This document shows, one piece after another, positions 36,227-43,875 of a DNA stretch of 45,829 nt. Below the pieces are notes generated by a model. The model worked only from the letters and a program-made list of their open reading frames with translations, was not told the DNA's origin and searched no databases. A program made the translations under genes and the position numbers. Each line of letters begins with the position of its first letter. Positions within the stretch are counted from its first letter, which is position 1. The stretch is from an uncultured Barnesiella sp. (GTDB taxonomy: Bacteria > Bacteroidota > Bacteroidia > Bacteroidales > Barnesiellaceae). Location: positions 1 through 45,829 of the forward strand of contig CALUJQ010000025.1 of NCBI GenBank assembly GCA_944320995.1, read 5' to 3'.

Positions 36227-37138
36227 ATGAATAAAAAAATCTTAGGGATATTTCTGTTGGCCCTTTGCATGGTCTCTTTGGCAGAGGCACAGGGACGGAA
36301 AGGATTGCGTATTAACGAGGTCTTGATTGTAAATGAGACCAATTATCAAGACGATTACGGTTGTCAATCGGCTTGGATAGAACTGTTCAATACGACTTTC
36401 GGTACTGTCGATGTGCGTAGCTGCTATTTGACCAACGACAAGAACAATCCCAAAAAATATCCTATCCCCAAGGGCGATGTCCTCACCGAGATGCCGCCTC
36501 GCCAGCATTTGCTGTTTTGGGCCGATGGCATGCCCAGCCGGGGAACGTTCCATGTGAATTTCACGTTGGATCCCACCAAGGACAATTGGATCGGGCTCTA
36601 TGACGCCAATGGTCGTGACCTTATCGACTCGGTGACTGTTCCTGCCGGAATCCCCGCCGACCACTCTTATGCCCGTGCCGAAGATGGCGTGGGACACTGG
36701 GTCATCAAGGGCGATGATGGCTCGGGTTATGTAACGCCGAGCACCAACAATATTACACTCGACAAAAATGTAAAAATCGAGATGTTCTCGGAACATGATC
36801 CTTTTGGCGTGGGTATGGCGATTATGGCTATGGCTATCGTCTTTTCGGGTCTGTTGCTGCTCTACCTCCTGTTCCGTCTCATCGGACAAATTTCGGTACT
36901 CATCAAGAAACGTAATGCGATGCGGGTACACGGTATCTCCGATAAGGAAGAGGCTAAGGAGAAAGGCTTCGGTCAAGAATCGGGCGAGATATATGCTGCC
37001 ATTTCCATGGCGTTGTATCAGCACCTCGAAGTTCATGATGTAGAAGATACCATTCTTACCATCAATAAGGTGAAGAGAGCATATTCGCCGTGGAACTCGA
37101 AGATTTATTCTTTGCGTGAAATCCCCCATAAAAAGTAA
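36227..37138 (+). CDS. OadG-family decarboxylase subunit with N-terminal lamin-tail-like domain
   Basis: 303 residues. A signal peptide covers 1 to about 21 (ends AEAQ). A lamin-tail (LTD)-like beta domain (about 27-165: RINEVLIVNETNY, AWIELFNTTFGTVDVRSCYL, HLLFWADGMP, VGHWVIKGDDGSGYVTPS) would lie in the periplasm. One membrane helix (about 197-221, GMAIMAMAIVFSGLLLLYL) and a cytoplasmic OadG-like tail follow (EIYAAISMALYQHLEVHDVE, ending KIYSLREIPHKK). OadG/MmdD subunits assemble the Na+ decarboxylase and are usually about 80-120 residues, so the N-terminal domain is a fusion. It lies between mmdA and the biotin carrier gene, 21 nt after mmdA. Confidence 0.88.
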   Translation: MNKKILGIFLLALCMVSLAEAQGRKGLRINEVLIVNETNYQDDYGCQSAWIELFNTTFGTVDVRSCYLTNDKNNPKKYPIPKGDVLTEMPPRQHLLFWADGMPSRGTFHVNFTLDPTKDNWIGLYDANGRDLIDSVTVPAGIPADHSYARAEDGVGHWVIKGDDGSGYVTPSTNNITLDKNVKIEMFSEHDPFGVGMAIMAMAIVFSGLLLLYLLFRLIGQISVLIKKRNAMRVHGISDKEEAKEKGFGQESGEIYAAISMALYQHLEVHDVEDTILTINKVKRAYSPWNSKIYSLREIPHKK

Positions 37139-37165
37139 TCCCTCAAATAACGATTAAAAACACTT

Positions 37166-37594
37166 ATGAAAGAATATAAGTATAAAATCAACGGTAACCT
37201 CTATAAGGTTTCTGTTGGCGAGATAGAGAAAAACATTGCCCATGTCGAGGTGAACGGTACCGTTTACAATGTCGAAATGGGAGAGGCTGCCCCCGTGAAG
37301 GTTTCTACGCCTAAACCCTCGTCGGCTCCGCGTACCGCTACGGGCGAACCCGTGATCGCCAAACCTACCGTAACTTCGGGTGCCGATGCGGTGAAATCGC
37401 CGCTGCCCGGTGTAGTCAACGATATTTTGGTAAAAGTTGGCGATACGGTGAGTGTAGGACAGACGGTACTTATTCTGGAAGCAATGAAGATGGAAAACAA
37501 CATCAATGCCATCAAGAGCGGAAAGGTTACAGCGGTCAAAGTAAACAAAGGTGATTCGGTACTCGAAGGAACCGAACTGATCATAATTGAATAA
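37166..37594 (+). CDS. mmdC: Biotin carboxyl carrier protein of the decarboxylase
   Basis: 142 residues. A short N-terminal domain (1-40) is followed by an Ala/Pro/Thr-rich flexible linker (about 41-72) and a biotinyl domain (73-142). The attachment motif EAMKMENN gives Lys108. It carries the carboxyl from MmdA to the membrane beta subunit, where decarboxylation drives Na+ export. It sits 27 nt after the OadG-type gene and 4 nt before oadB. Confidence 0.93.
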   Translation: MKEYKYKINGNLYKVSVGEIEKNIAHVEVNGTVYNVEMGEAAPVKVSTPKPSSAPRTATGEPVIAKPTVTSGADAVKSPLPGVVNDILVKVGDTVSVGQTVLILEAMKMENNINAIKSGKVTAVKVNKGDSVLEGTELIIIE

Positions 37595-37598
37595 AACT

Positions 37599-38756
37599 AT
37601 GGGATTTGTAGATTTCTTAGGAGACAATTTAGTCCAATTCTGGGAATATACAGGCTTTGCCAACTGTACGATCCCTCACTTGGCGATGATATTGGTCGGG
37701 TTGTTCTTTATCTATTTGGCGATAAAGAAGAACTTCGAGCCGATGTTGCTTGTACCTATCGGTTTCGGTATCCTCATCGGGAATATCCCGTTCAAAATCG
37801 ATGCTGGTCTCGAAGTCGGTATTTATGAAGAAGGTTCGGTGCTTAATATCCTTTATCAAGGAGTAAGCGCAGGGTGGTATCCTCCTTTGGTATTTTTGGG
37901 TATCGGTGCGATGACCGACTTCTCGTCGCTTATCGCCAATCCCAAATTGATGCTGGTGGGAGCTGCCGCTCAATTCGGTATCTTTGGTGCTTATATGGTC
38001 GCTTTGGCATTGGGTTTCACCCCCGACCAAGCTGGTGCTATTGCCATTATCGGTGGTGCCGACGGTCCTACGGCCATATTCCTTTCGTCTAAACTCGCAC
38101 CCAACCTGATGGGAGCCATTGCCGTTTCGGCCTACTCCTATATGGCGCTCGTCCCGGTTATCCAGCCGCCTATCATGCGGTTGCTGACCACGAAAAAAGA
38201 GCGTGTGATTCGTATGAAACCGGCCCGTGCCGTTTCGCAAAATGAGAAAATCATGTTCCCCATCATCGGGTTGCTGCTCACCTGCTTCTTGGTACCGTCG
38301 GGTCTGCCCCTGCTGGGTATGCTCTTCTTCGGTAACCTGTTGCGCGAGAGCGGTGTGACTTCCCGATTGGCCAAGACGGCCAGCGGCCCGTTGTGCGACA
38401 TCGTGACCATCTTGTTGGGTATGACGGTGGGTGCTTCTACGCAGGCCTCCGAATTCTTGACCCCCAGCACGCTCGGAATCTTTGCCTTAGGTTTCATGGC
38501 ATTTATCATTGCTTCGGCTTCGGGTGTGTTGTTTGTAAAAGTGTTCAATCTCGTATTGCCCAAGAGTAAGAAAATCAATCCGCTCATCGGTAATGCCGGT
38601 GTTTCGGCCGTACCCATGTCGGCACGTATCTCCAACAACATTGGTCTCGAATACGATTCGACCAACTATTTGTTGATGCATGCCATGGGTCCCAATGTGG
38701 CCGGAGTTATCGGCTCGGCAGTCGCTGCCGGTGTATTGCTCGGATTCCTTTCGTAA
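37599..38756 (+). CDS. oadB: Sodium-translocating decarboxylase beta subunit
   Basis: 385 residues from the ATG at 37599; a TTG at 37587 overlapping the carrier gene is not needed. It is a polytopic inner-membrane protein with about nine or more helices. Signature segments are [20 protein letters not shown] (about 44-63), [17 protein letters not shown] (about 99-115) and the Asp-containing [19 protein letters not shown] (about 150-170). The later [15 protein letters not shown] is also present. It decarboxylates carboxybiotin and pumps Na+. It closes the mce-mmdA-oadG-mmdC-oadB operon before a strong terminator. Confidence 0.94.
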   Translation: MGFVDFLGDNLVQFWEYTGFANCTIPHLAMILVGLFFIYLAIKKNFEPMLLVPIGFGILIGNIPFKIDAGLEVGIYEEGSVLNILYQGVSAGWYPPLVFLGIGAMTDFSSLIANPKLMLVGAAAQFGIFGAYMVALALGFTPDQAGAIAIIGGADGPTAIFLSSKLAPNLMGAIAVSAYSYMALVPVIQPPIMRLLTTKKERVIRMKPARAVSQNEKIMFPIIGLLLTCFLVPSGLPLLGMLFFGNLLRESGVTSRLAKTASGPLCDIVTILLGMTVGASTQASEFLTPSTLGIFALGFMAFIIASASGVLFVKVFNLVLPKSKKINPLIGNAGVSAVPMSARISNNIGLEYDSTNYLLMHAMGPNVAGVIGSAVAAGVLLGFLS

Positions 38757-38782
38757 CGAAGACGACGAAAAACGATATGAGT

Positions 38783-38820
38783 GCGGTGTGTTCCCACCGG
38801 GAACACACCGCCTCGTTTTT
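38783..38820 (+). terminator. Terminator after the decarboxylase operon
   Basis: A perfect 13-bp stem pairs GCGGTGTGTTCCC (38783-38795) with GGGAACACACCGC (38799-38811), loop ACC, and is followed by CTCGTTTTT. Flanking A- and T-rich arms could extend it. Confidence 0.9.
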
Positions 38821-38895
38821 ATGTGGGGGGAGTCTCCCTTGGAAATAGGGAGGGGTAGGAGTGCGGCCGGCCTTGGTATTTTGTGGCGATTGCAT

Positions 38896-38903
38896 TATAT
38901 TTG
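38896..38903 (+). promoter_or_regulatory. -7 element before the DUF5131 gene
   Basis: TATATTTG, exact -7 consensus, 50 nt before the ATG at 38954. The nearest TTTG (38880-38883) is too close for a standard -33. Confidence 0.45.
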
Positions 38904-38953
38904 TCCATGAGGAACAATCCCCGATTCAGGGTATAAAAGGAGGGAAAAAACGT

Positions 38954-39679
38954 ATGTCTGTCTCATGGAATCCATGGCATGGATGTCATAAAATAAGCGA
39001 AGGTTGCAGGCACTGTTATGTGTACCGGCAAGACCGCTGTTACGACAAAGACAGTAGTGTGGTTGCCCGCACGGCCGCTTTCGGCTTGCCTGTCCGGCGA
39101 CGGCGAACCGGCGATTACCGGATACCTCCGGGCGAAATGGTCTATACCTGTTTTACCTCCGATTTTTTTCTCGAAGAGGCCGATGAGTGGCGTGCCGAGA
39201 CATGGGCGATGATACGCGAGCGTAGCGACTTGTCGTTTCTTATTCCCACCAAACGGATTGCCCGTTTCGGGGTCGCTTTACCGGCCGATTGGGGCGATGG
39301 TTACGAGCATGTGGCGATTGCGTGTACCATCGAAAATCAAGATCAACTCGACCGTCGGCTGCCCATTTTCAAAGCTCTGCCTATACGTCATAAACTTCTT
39401 TTTTGTGCGCCTCTGCTGGGACCGCTCGATTTTCATGGATTGCTCGATGACAATATCGAGGAAGTTTCGGTCGGTGGGGAGTCGGGGAGCGATGCCCGCG
39501 TGTGCGACTACGACTGGGTGCTCGACATTCGCCGCCAGTGTGTCGAGCGGGGAGTCCCGTTCAATTTCCATCAGACGGGAGCCCGGTTGCGTAAGGACGG
39601 GCGCATCTACCGCATTCGTCGGGAGTTTCAACACTCACAAGCCCACCGGGCCGGGATTGATTACAAGATAGAGCGCTGA
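38954..39679 (+). CDS. DUF5131 (phage Gp37/Gp68 type) three-cysteine protein
   Basis: 241 residues from the ATG at 38954; the frame is open from 38861, but that overlaps the promoter. The N-terminus SVSWNPWHGCHKISEGCRHC is the family hallmark, with Cys11, Cys18 and Cys21 in a C-x6-C-x2-C pattern that suggests metal or iron-sulfur binding. Later landmarks are VYTCFTSDFFLEEADEWR, DLSFLIPTKR, VAIACTIENQDQLDRRLP and VGGESGSDARVCDYDWVLDI. Many relatives lie in phage or mobile DNA and some pair with TcmP; no partner is seen here. The biochemical role is unknown. It follows the decarboxylase terminator and faces bglX. Confidence 0.88.
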   Translation: MSVSWNPWHGCHKISEGCRHCYVYRQDRCYDKDSSVVARTAAFGLPVRRRRTGDYRIPPGEMVYTCFTSDFFLEEADEWRAETWAMIRERSDLSFLIPTKRIARFGVALPADWGDGYEHVAIACTIENQDQLDRRLPIFKALPIRHKLLFCAPLLGPLDFHGLLDDNIEEVSVGGESGSDARVCDYDWVLDIRRQCVERGVPFNFHQTGARLRKDGRIYRIRREFQHSQAHRAGIDYKIER

Positions 39680-39734
39680 CTCTTGCCAATCGTGTTCGGG
39701 TGCAGTCAATCTTTGAGCTTCGTCATATTATACC

Positions 39735-39780
39735 TCTAAAAATAAGATAGGGAGTTTCACCATCGGTGAAGCTCCCTATC
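39735..39780 (-). terminator. Terminator after the GH3 lipoprotein gene
   Basis: A 16-bp stem pairs 39746-39761 (GATAGGGAGTTTCACC) with 39765-39780, one wobble, loop ATC. On the minus strand it is followed by TTATTTTTA. The plus-strand side lacks a clean T run. Confidence 0.85.
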
Positions 39781-39816
39781 GCTTGAATACTATCGCTAAA
39801 AAAGAAACGGATTATC

Positions 39817-42045
39817 TTACTTTGTGACGGTAAACGAATCCTTCAACCCTTCGGTGCTGTTGGGGGCAATCCAGATGTCGAATTGTCCGGCCTCGACTTT
39901 CTTGGTTAAATCTTTTCCATAGAAGGCCAATTCCGAGATGGGCAATTTGAAGGATACGGTTTGCGCTTCGCCGGCTTTCAAGGCAAGGCGTTGGAATCCT
40001 TTTAGCTCTTTGACCGGGCGGGCAATGGAGCCTACCAAATCGCGGATATAAAGTTGTACGATTTCCGTACCGTCGGTATTGCTTGTGTTTTTGACGGTAG
40101 CCGAAACCGTCAGTGTATCGTTGGCATTCACCTCGTGGCTCGACAGGTTGAGGTCGGAGTATTCGAAGGTGCTGTACGAAAGTCCGTAGCCGAATGCAAA
40201 CAGCGGGTCTTTACCCGAGTCGAGGTAGAACGAGGTGTTGCCGAGCGACGTTTGCGGAGCTTCCAATGGAATGTCGTTGATCGGTGTAATCCAGTCTTGA
40301 GCCGGACGACCCGTGTTGTGGTGGTTGTAGTACATCGGTATCTGTCCCACCTCGCGCACGAAGGTTACCGGCAGTTTCCCGCTGGGGTTGGCCTTCCCGT
40401 AGAGCAAGTCCATGATAGCCAATCCGCCCATTGTTCCGGGGTGGAAGTTGTAAAGTACGGCATCGGCATAGGGCAGGTCGCGTTCGATGGTTAACGGGCG
40501 GCCGGCGATAACGACCAATACCACCGGTTTCCCGGTGCTCTTGATTGCTTTGAGCAGATCGGATTGTTTGCCGATCAAATTGATGTTGGACAACGAGTGA
40601 GCCTCGCCCGAGAGGATAGCCTCTTCTCCGACAAAGACCACTGCCACATCGGCTTGGCGGGCTATGCTTTTCGCCTTTTCGAAGTTGCGGGTATCCTCGT
40701 CTCTCGAATAGTTCAAACCGGCCTCGTAATAATATTTTATATGTTTGTACTCGTCGCTTTGCAGTGCTTTCAGGGGGGTTATGGTCCGGCTCTTGTCGCC
40801 GTCGAATGCCCATGTACCCAGTTGGTCGTATGGGGCGTGAGCCATAGGGCCGATGATAGCTACGGTCTTATTCTCTTTCAGCGGTAATATGCCGTTGTTT
40901 TTTAGCAATACAGCCGATTCGGTGGCTGCTTGTCGGGCCGTTTGCAAATGCTCGGCAGAGTAGATCGACGAAGTTTCTACCTCATCGACGTATGGATTCT
41001 CGAATAATCCCAACCGATATTTGATTCGCAAGATATTGCGGACAGCGTCGTCGATGACCTTCATGGAAACCTCTTTCTCGGTTACCAGTTCGGCCAAATG
41101 GTCGATATAGGTTTGGCTGACCATCTCCATATCGACACCGGCTTTCGACGAAATGCGGGCTACATCTTTCCGGTCGGCCGCAAATCCGTGAGCCATCATT
41201 TCGCTCATGGAACACCAGTCCGAAACGACAAAACCGTCGAAGCCCCATTCATCACGCAATACCGTGCGCAGGAGGAAATCGTTTCCCGAAGCAGGAATAC
41301 CGTCGTTGTCGTTGAACGAAGTCATTAAGGTAGCGGCTCCGGCTTCGATCGATTTTTGGAACGGGGGGAGATAGACGTTTCGTAACAAATGCTCGGGAAT
41401 GTAGGTCGAGTTATAATCCCGACCTCCCTCTGCGGCACCGTAACCCACAAAATGTTTTACGCATGCGGCAATGGCGTTGCTGTCAGAGAGGTGCTTCCCT
41501 TGAAATCCGCGCACCATGGCGGCTCCCAGTTCGCTTGCCAAATAGGGGTCTTCGCCTAAACTTTCGGCAATGCGCCCCCAGCGTGCATCGCGCGAAATGT
41601 CGAGCATGGGAGCAAAGGTCCATGTGATACCTTGTTCACGAGCTTCGGTAGCGGCCATGTGTGTGCCGTTCTCGATAAGTTGCGGGTCGAACGATGCTGC
41701 CATGCCCAGCGGAATAGGCAGAACCGTTTTGTATCCGTGGATAATGTCCCGCCCGATGATAAGGGGAATCCCCAAACGCGATTCTTCCACGGCCGTTTTT
41801 TGTATTTCGTTGATCAGTTTCGGGTCTATATTGAGCATCGAACCAATTTCGCCCTTGCGTATTTGAGCTTTTATGGAGTCGATGGGTTTGTCGAAACTAA
41901 GTTGGTTCATTTGCCCGATTTTCTCCTCGAGCGTCATCTGACCCAACAAATCTTCTATGAAACGATCTTCTTCGGTTTTCCCTGTTTGTGTGCAGCTTGT
42001 GGCGAATAAAGACGCCATACAGATGACAAACAATCCTTTTTTCAT
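39817..42045 (-). CDS. bglX: GH3 beta-glucosidase lipoprotein, BglX-like
   Basis: 742 residues. The lipoprotein signal MKKGLFVICMASLFATSC gives Cys18. The GH3 N-terminal barrel has EKIGQMNQL, IIGRDIIHGY, the substrate-binding CVKHF (Lys197, His198) and nucleophile Asp276 in VVSDWCSM. The GH3 C-terminal domain runs from about 385 (ESAVLLKNNGILPLKENKTV) and is followed by an FN3-like domain (about 640-735, FQRLALKAGEAQTVSFKL). It hydrolyses beta-linked gluco-oligosaccharides or xylosides in the periplasm or at the envelope. It is the last gene of the operon, 22 nt after the SGNH-like gene. Confidence 0.95.
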   Translation of the reverse strand: MKKGLFVICMASLFATSCTQTGKTEEDRFIEDLLGQMTLEEKIGQMNQLSFDKPIDSIKAQIRKGEIGSMLNIDPKLINEIQKTAVEESRLGIPLIIGRDIIHGYKTVLPIPLGMAASFDPQLIENGTHMAATEAREQGITWTFAPMLDISRDARWGRIAESLGEDPYLASELGAAMVRGFQGKHLSDSNAIAACVKHFVGYGAAEGGRDYNSTYIPEHLLRNVYLPPFQKSIEAGAATLMTSFNDNDGIPASGNDFLLRTVLRDEWGFDGFVVSDWCSMSEMMAHGFAADRKDVARISSKAGVDMEMVSQTYIDHLAELVTEKEVSMKVIDDAVRNILRIKYRLGLFENPYVDEVETSSIYSAEHLQTARQAATESAVLLKNNGILPLKENKTVAIIGPMAHAPYDQLGTWAFDGDKSRTITPLKALQSDEYKHIKYYYEAGLNYSRDEDTRNFEKAKSIARQADVAVVFVGEEAILSGEAHSLSNINLIGKQSDLLKAIKSTGKPVVLVVIAGRPLTIERDLPYADAVLYNFHPGTMGGLAIMDLLYGKANPSGKLPVTFVREVGQIPMYYNHHNTGRPAQDWITPINDIPLEAPQTSLGNTSFYLDSGKDPLFAFGYGLSYSTFEYSDLNLSSHEVNANDTLTVSATVKNTSNTDGTEIVQLYIRDLVGSIARPVKELKGFQRLALKAGEAQTVSFKLPISELAFYGKDLTKKVEAGQFDIWIAPNSTEGLKDSFTVTK

Positions 42046-42067
42046 TGTATAAGAGAAATTAAGTGGT

Positions 42068-43846
42068 TTATAAAATTATTTTGCAGGTATAATGTTGTGT
42101 CTCGTTGTGTAGTTGAAGGATATAAACTCCCGAAACATTTTCGGGCAATCGTATGATTCCGTCATTTTCTATTGTTTTGGAGAACAAGGTTTGTCCGCAC
42201 AACGAATGACACGAAACAAAGCAACTCCCGTTCACCCCCTTTATGACAATCTCTTTATCGGCCGGCCGGGTATATACCTCGATATTGGCTTGGGCCATTT
42301 CGGCATGGCCCGATGTCTGGCTCGAAGCTATGAGAAGCTGCGGTTTCCGGGAGTCTTCGGCTTCCGATGAATAGAAATAGAGCAGGCCGGTAGCATCGGT
42401 CTCATTCATGTGTAACCGCAATGTGACGATGGGTTGTTCGGCGTCGAGTTGTTCTTTTACCCAATCGGTCACGTCCCACTCCACATAACTGTTAAGTTCG
42501 TTTGCCAAAATCTTGCTTTCCCCGATCGTCGTGAAATCGGAGGGTTTCGTATTCCAAGTCATGGTCGTATATTGCTCGGTGTTGCCCGATATGCCTACCG
42601 GGTGAGTCTCCTTGCGGGGCCAACTCGGGTAAACGCAATCGTAGTAGTAGGCCCGCAGTACGATACGGTCGGCGTCAGAGGCAATCTCATCGGTTTTGAA
42701 CGACAGGAAAGCCTCGCGTGTATGAGTGTCCGAGTTCCCTTTCACCTCCAAATGGTCGTCGGTTACATACTCCGTCGTTTTGTTGGCTTGGTGTACATAA
42801 GTGTCGAAAGTCGGCAAGACGGAATGTTTCCCTATAAAGATATTGGCTATCCCCGAGACGGCGCCGCTCTCTGTGGTACGGTTGCTTATGGACACGGGTA
42901 AGATGGTAGTCTGGTCCGTTTCGGCGGTCACCTCCACGATTAGCGGATTTTCCGAAATATCGTTCAACTGTTTTTCCTCGTTGTTGACCGAATAGGTGAG
43001 ATTCCAAGGCGGGACACCGGTGAAGCGACAGGTGAAATAACCCTTTTCGCCGTTCTCGATGACTTTGCTTTTCTCGGATATTTCGACCGAGGCAGGTACG
43101 GGGCTGAACAACTTTTCCATCTCTTCCATGCAAATCGATGCTATTTTTTGCTGGATATATTGTTCTTTCCCGCGGAGCGGATGCCACCCGAATACAATGT
43201 CGTATATTTTTTCGGTGTCAGCCGCATATTTGATGCTCGGTTGGCTGCCGTCCTCATCTACCACTTTGCGGGTGAACCCTATGTTTTCGTCAAACTTGAC
43301 GAGAGGCAATTGCCAGCGTTCGGCCAGTTCTCTGATACTTTGGTTATACGAGATACGGGAATCGTGCCAGTGCGTACACAAGATAATCGTTGCCGGTTTG
43401 CCGTTCTCGGTTTGGTAATATTTCGAGTTGGGGTTGTTTTTCAAGTTGTAGCAATCGGCTTTATAGCGTTTGATTACGTAATCATAGGCCGTATTGTATT
43501 GTTGGGTTTCGGCGTGGGTATAATCTTCGTAGTTTTCTTTGATACCGGTTGTACTGGCTACATCTTGGTTGTGCACGTGCATGATGATGAATGCGTCGGT
43601 GCGTTCAAGTTCCTCATCGGTGTAAAATTTATTGTAGAACATGTCGGAGGCTGTGTTTTTAATTGATTCGCTCGCTACGGCCTTGTTCATCGCTTCGGCG
43701 TTAAAGGCATCGCAGACCATCTCGAACCACCCGTTTTCGGGGACTGCAAACGAGGCTCCGGCGAGTAGGAAGTGATATTTATATTCCTGCGAATATAAAG
43801 ACACGGCAAAAAGGGATAGAAACCCCGCTAAGATAATACGTTTCAT
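42068..43846 (-). CDS. Secreted SGNH-like (DUF5040-type) protein with CBM96-like and T9SS-type tail
   Basis: 592 residues. A signal peptide spans 1-19 (ends SLYSQ). The N-terminal half resembles, from memory, the DUF5040/SGNH-like family: YHFLLAGASFAVPENGWFEM (about 22-41), DAFIIMHVHNQD near the expected Asn/Asp block, THWHDSRISYNQSIRELAE, and FGWHPLRGKEQYIQQK in place of a DxxH block. An Ig-like stretch (about 255-330) is followed by a DNRLRE/CBM96-like domain (about 345-510: PTFDTYVHQANKT, SFKTDEIASDADRIVLRAYY). The tail QANIEVYTRPADKEIVIKG ... THYTC-type ending resembles a T9SS type A sorting domain and contains three Cys. It is the middle gene between two GH3 genes. It may be a carbohydrate esterase; this is inference. 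Confidence 0.75.
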   Translation of the reverse strand: MKRIILAGFLSLFAVSLYSQEYKYHFLLAGASFAVPENGWFEMVCDAFNAEAMNKAVASESIKNTASDMFYNKFYTDEELERTDAFIIMHVHNQDVASTTGIKENYEDYTHAETQQYNTAYDYVIKRYKADCYNLKNNPNSKYYQTENGKPATIILCTHWHDSRISYNQSIRELAERWQLPLVKFDENIGFTRKVVDEDGSQPSIKYAADTEKIYDIVFGWHPLRGKEQYIQQKIASICMEEMEKLFSPVPASVEISEKSKVIENGEKGYFTCRFTGVPPWNLTYSVNNEEKQLNDISENPLIVEVTAETDQTTILPVSISNRTTESGAVSGIANIFIGKHSVLPTFDTYVHQANKTTEYVTDDHLEVKGNSDTHTREAFLSFKTDEIASDADRIVLRAYYYDCVYPSWPRKETHPVGISGNTEQYTTMTWNTKPSDFTTIGESKILANELNSYVEWDVTDWVKEQLDAEQPIVTLRLHMNETDATGLLYFYSSEAEDSRKPQLLIASSQTSGHAEMAQANIEVYTRPADKEIVIKGVNGSCFVSCHSLCGQTLFSKTIENDGIIRLPENVSGVYILQLHNETQHYTCKIIL

Positions 43847-43875
43847 TTTCGTTCGGCTTTTTTATATAACGGCGT

